64,000 bases of DNA, taken from an uncultured Lentisphaerota bacterium. GTDB taxonomy: Bacteria; Verrucomicrobiota; Kiritimatiellia; CAIQIC01. The translations under genes were made by a program, and so were the position numbers. The notes beneath the pieces were generated by a model. The model saw nothing but the letters and a program-made list of their open reading frames with translations, was not told where the DNA came from and ran no database searches. The stretch is from positions 92,579 through 156,578 of the forward strand of contig CAITZM010000175.1 in the NCBI GenBank assembly GCA_903896925.1. The letters are read 5' to 3'. Positions 58,487 to 64,000 of the stretch are shown piece after piece; within the stretch, counting starts at the first letter, position 1; each line of letters opens with the position of its first letter.

Positions 58487-60589
58487 TCAACGCCAGCCGG
58501 CGAGACGGCCGAGTTGCCAGACCGAGAAGCAGGCGAGCCAGGCGAGGCCCGTCATCCAGAGCCACTGGAACGCCATCCATTTCCAGCTCCCGGCCTCGCG
58601 CCGGACCACGACCATCGTGCTCACGCACTGCATCGCGAGCGCGTAGAACAGCATGATGGAGATGCCGCGCAGCGGCGTGAAGAACGCCTGCCCGCCGGCG
58701 TCTTTTTCCGCGGCGAGCCGCGTCTGCAAATCCACCATGTTGTGCGGGTCGGTCACCTGCGCGCCGTAGATCGTGGCCATGGAGGAGACGAAGACCTCGC
58801 GCGCGGCAAAGCTGCTGACGATGGCGATGCCGATGCGCCAGTCGAAGCCGATCGGCTTGATCACCGGCTCCAGCACGCGGCCCATCTGCCCGGCGAGGCT
58901 CTGCTCCAGCGGCGTGCCGGGTTGGGCGGGGTTGTGGCGCGGATAGCTGGTCAGCACCCACATCAGCACGCTCATCAGCAGGATCACCGTGCCGGCCTTC
59001 TGCAGAAAGAGCGCGCTGCGCTCCCACATGATGTGCAGCAGCGTCCGCAGCTGCGGCCGGCGGTACGGCGGCAGCTCCTGCGCGAGCGTCGTCGAGGGCC
59101 CGCGCAGGATCGTCTTGCGGAAGGCCCACGCGGAGAAGATCGCCGCGAGGATGCCCAGCAGCACGAGGCCGCCGAGGACGAGCGCCTGCAGCGGCAGGAA
59201 GCCGAGGAGCGTCACGGACGGGATCACCGTGCCCGCCAGCAGCAGGTAGACCGGCCAGCGCGCGCTGCAGCACATCAGCGGCGCGACGAGGATCGTGATC
59301 AGCCGGTCGCGCGCGTTGTCGATCGTGCGCGCCGCCATGATCCCCGGGACGGCGCAGGCGAAGCTGGAGAAGAGCGGGATGAACGCCTTGCCGTGCAGGC
59401 CGAGCCGGCCCATCACGCGGTCGAGCAGGAACTGGATGCGCGCGGTGTAGCCGCTGTCCTCGATCATGGCGATGAACAGGAACAGCAGCATGATCTGCGG
59501 CAAAAACATCAGCACGCCGCCGACGCCCGCGATGATGCCATCGGTCAGCAGGCTTTGCACCTGGCCGGCGGGCACGAGCTGCGTGGTTAGGTCCGCCAGC
59601 CAACCGAAGAAGTGCTTGATCCATTCCATCGGCTCGCGCGCCAGCCGGAAGATCGCCCAGAACATCGTCACCACGACAAGCGCCAGCGCGGCGGAGCCCC
59701 ACACCGGATGCGTCAGCCAGCGGTCCACGCGGTCCGTGGCCGTCGCGGTGACCGGCGGCGCTGTGCGGACCTCCGGCAGGATGCCGTCGATCCAGCGGTA
59801 CCGCAGTTCCGCCTCCAGCGTCGGCCAGTTGCGGCCGGCGGCGGCGAGCTGCTCCCGCGCGCGCTCGACGGCCGGTTCCCATTCCTTGCGCCACGGCGCC
59901 AGGCGCGGCTGCTCGAAAGCGGTCGCGGTGCAGATGATCCGCAGCGCCTCGCCGGGCGCGGCGGAGGCCTCGGCCAGCCCGTGCTCACGCAGCAGCATGG
60001 CGACCTCGGCCAGCGGGCCGGCGATGGCAAGGGGCAGCTCGACGACGTCGCCGGCGGGCAACGGCGCCTGCAGCAGCCCGTCGAGCGCGGTGCGCAGTTC
60101 CTCGAAGCCGATGCCCCGGCTGGCGGTCATCGGCACCACGACCGCGCCGAGCCGGCGGGCCAGCTGGTCCACGTCGATCCGCTGACCGGTTTCCTCACAG
60201 ACATCCATCATGTTCAGCGCGATGACGGTCGGCCGGCCCAGGCTCAGGAGCTGCGTGACGAAAAAGAGGTTGCGCTCCAGGTTCGAGGCGTCGAGCACGG
60301 CGACGATCGCGCGCGGCACGGGCGTATCCTCGCGCAGCCCCAGCAGGACATCGTGCGCCACCTGCTCGTCGAGCGAGCGCGGGTTGAGCGAGTAGGTGCC
60401 CGGCAGGTCGATCAGGTGGATCTCGCCGGTCCGCGCGAGCGTGACCGCGCCGCCGTGCTTCTCCACCGTGACGCCGGGGTAGTTGGACACCTTCTGCCGC
60501 AGCCCGGTCAGGCCGTTGAAGATGGTGGACTTGCCGCTGTTGGGGTTGCCCGCGAGCGCGACGTGCGGAATATGGGGCTCAATCGCCAT
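58487..60589 (-). CDS. feoB: Ferrous iron transporter FeoB
   Basis: A 700-residue protein. The N-terminal G domain has GNPNSGKST (about 14-22), SNYPGVTVEK, DLPGTYS and NMMD. The membrane domain has two Gate regions, the first with FSSFACAVPGIMAARTI and the second with SSFAAREVFVSSMATIYG. It imports Fe2+ under anoxic conditions, which suits the iron need of hydrogenases and Hdr. It overlaps feoA by 11 bases. Confidence 0.95.
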   Translation of the reverse strand: MAIEPHIPHVALAGNPNSGKSTIFNGLTGLRQKVSNYPGVTVEKHGGAVTLARTGEIHLIDLPGTYSLNPRSLDEQVAHDVLLGLREDTPVPRAIVAVLDASNLERNLFFVTQLLSLGRPTVIALNMMDVCEETGQRIDVDQLARRLGAVVVPMTASRGIGFEELRTALDGLLQAPLPAGDVVELPLAIAGPLAEVAMLLREHGLAEASAAPGEALRIICTATAFEQPRLAPWRKEWEPAVERAREQLAAAGRNWPTLEAELRYRWIDGILPEVRTAPPVTATATDRVDRWLTHPVWGSAALALVVVTMFWAIFRLAREPMEWIKHFFGWLADLTTQLVPAGQVQSLLTDGIIAGVGGVLMFLPQIMLLFLFIAMIEDSGYTARIQFLLDRVMGRLGLHGKAFIPLFSSFACAVPGIMAARTIDNARDRLITILVAPLMCCSARWPVYLLLAGTVIPSVTLLGFLPLQALVLGGLVLLGILAAIFSAWAFRKTILRGPSTTLAQELPPYRRPQLRTLLHIMWERSALFLQKAGTVILLMSVLMWVLTSYPRHNPAQPGTPLEQSLAGQMGRVLEPVIKPIGFDWRIGIAIVSSFAAREVFVSSMATIYGAQVTDPHNMVDLQTRLAAEKDAGGQAFFTPLRGISIMLFYALAMQCVSTMVVVRREAGSWKWMAFQWLWMTGLAWLACFSVWQLGRLAGWR

Positions 60590-60839
60590 GGCGGTGCTCC
60601 ACGGCCACCTGGACCAGCTGCGCCACTTCGCGGCGCAGGCTCAGCTTGCACCCGCGCACCCGCAGCTCCAGCGGCCCGCCCCAGAGGGAGCGCTTCGTGA
60701 TGACGACCGGCGTGCCGGCGGTGAGGCCCAGCTCCGCCATGCGCTGCTGCTCGGCCGGCAGCAGCGCCATCGCACCCAGCCGTCCGCCCTGGCCTGTGCC
60801 CAGCGCGTCCAGCGTGCTAGATTTATCAACCGCTTGCAT
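60579..60839 (-). CDS. feoA: Ferrous iron transport protein FeoA
   Basis: An 86-residue SH3-like protein (MAELGLTAGTPVVITKRSLWGGPLELRVRGCKLSLRREVAQLVQV) that activates FeoB. It has its own promoter ending eight bases before the ATG. Its stop lies inside feoB. Confidence 0.92.
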   Translation of the reverse strand: MQAVDKSSTLDALGTGQGGRLGAMALLPAEQQRMAELGLTAGTPVVITKRSLWGGPLELRVRGCKLSLRREVAQLVQVAVEHRHGD

Positions 60840-60847
60840 GGGCGGTG

Positions 60848-60876
60848 AATATCCTTCAACCCTGCCAGCGCGTCAA
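60848..60876 (-). promoter_or_regulatory. Putative leaderless promoter of feoAB
   Basis: On the minus strand TTGACG (60871-60876), a 17-base spacer and GATATT (60848-60853) precede the feoA ATG by eight bases. I see no classic Fur box. Confidence 0.6.
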
Positions 60877-60980
60877 CCTTGCCGCGCAAAGTTTATCGGA
60901 CCGCCATCATCCGCCGCGTTGGGCGTCCAATCCTGTATGGTTTTCAGGTTATTCGGGTGTGGTGCGCTGTGTTGGGTTTG

Positions 60981-61004
60981 CCGCGTTCTCACGAACGCGG
61001 CTAC
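60981..61004. repeat. CCGCGTTC-tcac-GAACGCGG palindrome with CTAC end
   Basis: Eight-base perfect arms, followed by CTAC. Confidence 0.75.
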
Positions 61005-61011
61005 GGGAAAG

Positions 61012-61031
61012 TTTTTCCAAGGTCTGGAAAA
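61012..61031. repeat. TTTTTCCAAGGTCTGGAAAA palindrome
   Basis: An intergenic copy, eight bases after the CTAC cassette. Confidence 0.75.
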
Positions 61032-61148
61032 TAGCACGTGCCGGAGGGCCGTCGGTGGCGGCACCATCTGTGACCGCATCCAAGATGGCTCGGTGTGTGC
61101 AGTGCGGGGAAGGGAGGGAGCGTGTACCCCAAGCTTGCTCTTTGTGGA

Positions 61149-61275
61149 GGCACGCGTCTCGCGTGCCGGTGTAGGCGGCGTCTCGCCGCCTCGTGTGCAC
61201 TCGACCTTGGCACGAAGATGTGAAGTTGGGTTGTCGGGCGTGACGCCCGACTCACCGGCAGGCGGGCCGCCTGCC
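61149..61275. repeat. Row of four palindromes with different arms
   Basis: GGCACGCG-tct-CGCGTGCC (61149-61167), GGCGGCG-tct-CGCCGCC (61174-61190), TCGGGCG-tga-CGCCCGA (61234-61250) and GGCAGGCGG-g-CCGCCTGCC (61257-61275). Confidence 0.8.
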
Positions 61276-61327
61276 GCCACATGCATATGGAACAGGGCAT
61301 CTTGCCCCCGCATCTCGACGTGCCCGT

Positions 61328-62170
61328 TCAGCCCTGCCGCTCGGCGCGGATGGTGAACATATCGGAGCGTTGGAGTCCGAGTTCCCGGGCCGTCTGGATG
61401 GAATGGTCGAGCAGGCCCATCTTGGGGTAGCGGCCGTTGGAGCCGAAGGTGAATTTCACGCCCGCCGCCTTGGCCATCTTCAGGAACGGCATCTTCGGCA
61501 GCTTGTAGCTGGAGCTGATCTCCAGCGCGACACCCTGCTTGACCGCCGCGGAAATCACCTTCTCCATCCGCGCCCCGGTCCAGAGCTTGTCGTAGTCGGG
61601 CAGGAACGCCGCCGGCAGCCAGGTGACGTTCGCCAGGATGTCGAGCGGCTTCTGCTGCAGCACCTGCAGGTGCCAGTCCACGTAGCGGTCCATGAAGGTC
61701 TGCGCGTCGCCGAGTTCGGCGGGGGGCGCCAGCCACAGCTTGGTGCGCTTGCCGTTCTTGCCGGGCATGGTCATCGCGTCGGTCAGCACATAGTCGAGCT
61801 GCGCGAGGCCCGCCGGCGTGAAGCCCGTGGCCCAGTCGGTGAACTCGGTCTGCACGCCGCGATAGACCGGCTTGCCCGCGAGCATGTCGAGCTGCTTCTT
61901 GAGCTCTGCGTCGTTGCTGAGGACCACCGGATATTCGTTCTCCTTGGTGCCGGCGTGCTCGACGATGCCGAACTTGATGCCCTTCGCCTGGGGCAGCGCC
62001 AACACCGCGTCGATCGTGCTCTTGTCGAGATGGACGTGGAAGTCCACCAGCGGGAAATCCAGCTCCTTGGGGCGGCAGCAGGGGCAGTGCACGCAGCCGG
62101 GCACGGCCAGCGCGGCGGCGCAGGCGGCGGACTGTTTCAGGAAGGTGCGGCGACTGAAGGGAGTGGTCAT
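61328..62170 (-). CDS. Exported amidohydrolase/PHP-like metal-dependent hydrolase
   Basis: A 280-residue protein with a Tat signal (SRRTFLKQSAACAAALAVPGC) that also carries Cys (GCVHCPCC), so it may be lipidated. The TIM-barrel part has DFHVHLDKS (metal His pair), GIVEHAGTKEN and FTFGSNGRYPK near the end, typical of PHP or amidohydrolase folds. Substrate unknown. It overlaps the rhodanese gene by four bases (ATGA), and so shares its mRNA. Confidence 0.75.
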   Translation of the reverse strand: MTTPFSRRTFLKQSAACAAALAVPGCVHCPCCRPKELDFPLVDFHVHLDKSTIDAVLALPQAKGIKFGIVEHAGTKENEYPVVLSNDAELKKQLDMLAGKPVYRGVQTEFTDWATGFTPAGLAQLDYVLTDAMTMPGKNGKRTKLWLAPPAELGDAQTFMDRYVDWHLQVLQQKPLDILANVTWLPAAFLPDYDKLWTGARMEKVISAAVKQGVALEISSSYKLPKMPFLKMAKAAGVKFTFGSNGRYPKMGLLDHSIQTARELGLQRSDMFTIRAERQG

Positions 62171-62583
62171 GGGGTTCCTTGGGCCTTGCTGGTTTTCTGC
62201 TTGGCGTCGTCGAGACCGCCCAGGTTTTCAACGTGCGCGTAACCGAGCTCTTTCAAGATCTTTGCGGCGCGGCCGGAGCGCATGCCGCTGGCGCAATACA
62301 CGCCGATGGCGGCTTGCTTGTCGGATGCCACCGTGCCGATTTTTTCGCGGAACTGGTCGAGCGGCAGATGCACCGCGCCGGCGACGTGATCCTCCGCCCA
62401 TTCCTCGTCGGTGCGCACATCGATGACGCACAGGCGGGCGGGCTGGGCTGGCGTGGCGGACGTGGCCGCTGCGGGGGCGGGGGTGGCTTGGGCGGCAGGC
62501 TGGCCGCCGCTGCCGGCGCCGCCGGGTGAACACCCGACGAATGCCACCAGCGCCAACATACCGAGGCGGAGGGGTAAGCGCAT
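62167..62583 (-). CDS. Rhodanese-like lipoprotein
   Basis: A 138-residue protein. The lipoprotein signal MRLPLRLGMLALVAFVGC is followed by a Pro/Ala-rich linker (about 20-50) and a rhodanese domain: VIDVRTDEEWAEDHVAGAVHLPLDQF, then VYCASGMRSGRAA with the active Cys. It would bind sulfane sulfur in the periplasm. It sits just upstream of the exported hydrolase in an overlapping pair. Confidence 0.88.
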   Translation of the reverse strand: MRLPLRLGMLALVAFVGCSPGGAGSGGQPAAQATPAPAAATSATPAQPARLCVIDVRTDEEWAEDHVAGAVHLPLDQFREKIGTVASDKQAAIGVYCASGMRSGRAAKILKELGYAHVENLGGLDDAKQKTSKAQGTP

Positions 62584-62592
62584 GGGGTGTCC

Positions 62593-63732
62593 TCAGGGTA
62601 GCGGCATGAACTTGATGCAGACGCACGCGGCGACTTCGACCTGCTGGCCGGTTGGCGTGAGCTTGCCGGTTTTCTGGTCAATGGCGAAGACGACGACGTT
62701 GTCGGACGTCTGGTGCGCGGCGAGCAGCCATTTGCCCGTCGGGTCGAAATTGAAGTTGCGCGGAATCTTGCCGAGCGACGGCGCGTTCTCGATGAGCTTG
62801 AGCTTGCCGGTCTCCGGATCGAGCGCGAAGACGGCGAGCGTGTTGTGGCCGCGGTTGGAGCCGTACAAAACCCGGCCGTTGGGATGCACGCGGATCTCGG
62901 CGCAGCTGTAGCTGGGCAGCAGCTTTTCGCCCGCGGGCAGCGTCGAGACGGTCTCGATCTCCTGCAGCGCGCCGCGCCCGGCGTCGTAGGCGAAGGCGGT
63001 GACGGTGCACAGCATCTCGTTGATCACGTAGGCGAATTTGCCGTTGGGGTGGAAGCTGAAATGGCGCGGGCCGGAGCCGGGCGCGACGGCGGCGAACGGC
63101 GGGTCGTTCGGCGTGAGCGTGCCCCTGGCGGCGTCGAACCGGTAGATCATCACCTTGTCGAGCCCGAGGTCGGAGGCGAAGGCGAAGCGGTTTGCGGCGT
63201 CGAGGAAGATCGAATGCGCGTGCGGGCCCGCCTGGCGCTTGGGGTTGACGCTGCTGCCGGTGTGCTGCATCTCGGCGCTGGGCGCGCCGAGCGTGCCGTC
63301 CGCCTTGATCGGCAGCACCGCGACGCTGCCGCTGCCGTAATTGGCGACCAGCGCGTTTTTGCCGTTGTTGTCGAGGCCCACGTAGCACGGCCCGCTGCCG
63401 CCCGAGGGTTGCTGGTTGAGCAGGCTCAGTTTGCCGGTGGCGGCATCGAGCGCGAACGCGCTGACGGCGCCGGCCTTCTTGCCGGACCCGCCCAGCTCGC
63501 CGACGGCGTAGAGAAACTTGTGGCCCGGGTGGATGGCGAGGAAGGACGGGTTGGTGGCCTCCGCGGCCAGTTCCGGCGCGCCGAGCTTGCCGGTGGCCGA
63601 GTCGAACCGCGCCACATAGATGCCCTTGCTCTTGCCGGCGGTGTAGCCGCCGAAGTAGGCGAGGGATTCGTCCGCCGCCCGCGCCGTGCCGAACGCGAGC
63701 AAACCCAGCAGCAGTCCGCGTAGTATTTTCAT
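62593..63732 (-). CDS. Exported 6-phosphogluconolactonase-like seven-bladed propeller protein
   Basis: A 379-residue protein with a signal peptide (MKILRGLLLGLLAFGTARA). The Lactonase (PF10282) propeller has YFGGYTAGKSKGIYVARFD, GPHAHSIFLDAANRFAFASDLGLDKVMIYRFD, GSGPRHFSFHPNGKFAYVINE and SCAEIRVHPNGRVLYGSNRGHNT. In E. coli the cytoplasmic homologue Pgl hydrolyses 6-phosphogluconolactone; exported copies are usual in PVC bacteria and probably act on other lactones. The ATG at 63732 begins the signal. Confidence 0.87.
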   Translation of the reverse strand: MKILRGLLLGLLAFGTARAADESLAYFGGYTAGKSKGIYVARFDSATGKLGAPELAAEATNPSFLAIHPGHKFLYAVGELGGSGKKAGAVSAFALDAATGKLSLLNQQPSGGSGPCYVGLDNNGKNALVANYGSGSVAVLPIKADGTLGAPSAEMQHTGSSVNPKRQAGPHAHSIFLDAANRFAFASDLGLDKVMIYRFDAARGTLTPNDPPFAAVAPGSGPRHFSFHPNGKFAYVINEMLCTVTAFAYDAGRGALQEIETVSTLPAGEKLLPSYSCAEIRVHPNGRVLYGSNRGHNTLAVFALDPETGKLKLIENAPSLGKIPRNFNFDPTGKWLLAAHQTSDNVVVFAIDQKTGKLTPTGQQVEVAACVCIKFMPLP

Positions 63733-64000
63733 GCGCGGATGAAACAACAGCGCCGCCCCCGATGCAAGCCGCGAATCGGTCCCTTGGGTTGGCGGGGTGG
63801 GGCTGTAGGGCTGTCTGTAGTTACGCAGGAGTGATGTAGGTGCTTCGTGGGCTGCGTTGATGTGCATGGCGGACATCGCGGCGCGATGTCCCTACTCGAA
63901 AGTGTCCTTTTAGGCTGGTAGGGCGCTCGCGCCGCGAGCGCCGCAAATCAAATCAAGCCGAGGGCTGATGAGCGGCGGCCACGGCGTGGCCGCCCTATCC
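63733..64000. other. End spacer with three palindromes
   Basis: GGACATCGC-ggc-GCGATGTCC (63871-63891) followed by CCTAC; GGTAG then GGCGCTCGC-gcc-GCGAGCGCC (63917-63942); GGCGGCCAC-ggc-GTGGCCGCC (63974-63994). No gene seen. Confidence 0.7.
63871..63994. repeat. Row of three variable-arm palindromes
   Basis: Three nine-base-arm palindromes with three-base loops (ggc, gcc, ggc). Arms are unrelated in their inner bases but all perfect. Confidence 0.85.

Larger units (their letters stand above)
60840..61327. other. Spacer with feo promoter and repeats
   Basis: Besides the feo promoter it holds a CTAC cassette (60981-61004), a TTTTTCCAAGG palindrome (61012-61031) and four successive palindromes (61149-61275). 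No gene seen. Confidence 0.65.

Overview
The window looks like a chromosome segment of a high-GC, anaerobic, polysaccharide-degrading bacterium of the PVC superphylum. Kiritimatiellota (old Verrucomicrobia subdivision 5) or a close relative is my best guess, from gene content only; no rRNA or tRNA gene was seen. The clues are secreted glycosidases, a PEP-CTERM remnant, a giant secreted beta-propeller/multi-haem cytochrome of the PVC type, many single-gene transcription units, and repeat-rich spacers. Two hydrogen systems are present: an HdrABC-MvhDGA complex and maturation genes for [FeFe] hydrogenase.

Layout. 1-8031: end of a clan-A glycoside hydrolase, an ArnT-like membrane glycosyltransferase with a discoidin-like tail, a methyltransferase, an ArnD deformylase, a HAD phosphatase and an outer-membrane protein. 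8090-13286: a FAD-oxidoreductase remnant coupled to two paralogous beta-propeller glycosidases, then a sialidase-like protein. 13675-20278: a compact hdrC-hdrB-hdrA-mvhD-mvhG-mvhA operon for flavin-based electron bifurcation with H2. 21275-27985: a lipoprotein racemase, a secreted phosphodiesterase, three unknown secreted proteins and RNase H. 28031-34188: a broken PEP-CTERM gene, the 1103-aa cytochrome, an antitoxin fragment and a GYF/RDD membrane protein. 34376-37867: a GH95-like hydrolase and a KDG-type sugar kinase. 38127-42060: trpS, then scpA-scpB-pheA. 42438-48805: a small zinc-ribbon ORF, an ABC permease, an envelope protein with an LptF/G permease, a class I glutamine amidotransferase and a secreted TIM-barrel isomerase. 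49033-53982: a candidate small RNA, then a [FeFe]-hydrogenase maturation island (TM1266-like regulator, aspartase, hydF, hydG). 54150-56550: frameshifted dnaJ/cbpA and two hsp20 genes. 56807-63732: aroD, a Tat-exported aldo/keto reductase, feoA-feoB, an exported amidohydrolase with a rhodanese lipoprotein, and a secreted lactonase.

Expression. At least seven genes have a -10 box ending only 6 to 8 bases before the ATG, which implies leaderless mRNAs. Other genes (hdrC, the GYF/RDD gene, the isomerase, hsp20, the sugar kinase) have clear Shine-Dalgarno sites, so both modes seem to be used.

Non-coding structure. Two repeat systems stand out. One is a short palindrome, TTTTCCAAGNCTTGGAAAA, found about a dozen times in spacers, inside genes, and twice exactly over a -35 box. 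The other is a family of cassettes whose perfect palindromic arms differ at every locus while the outer TGTAG/CTACA ends and short loop stay similar. Several genes are damaged (FAD oxidoreductase, dnaJ, PEP-CTERM protein, antitoxin, possibly a third hsp20, and the 3' end of the GH95 gene); some of these may be assembly errors.
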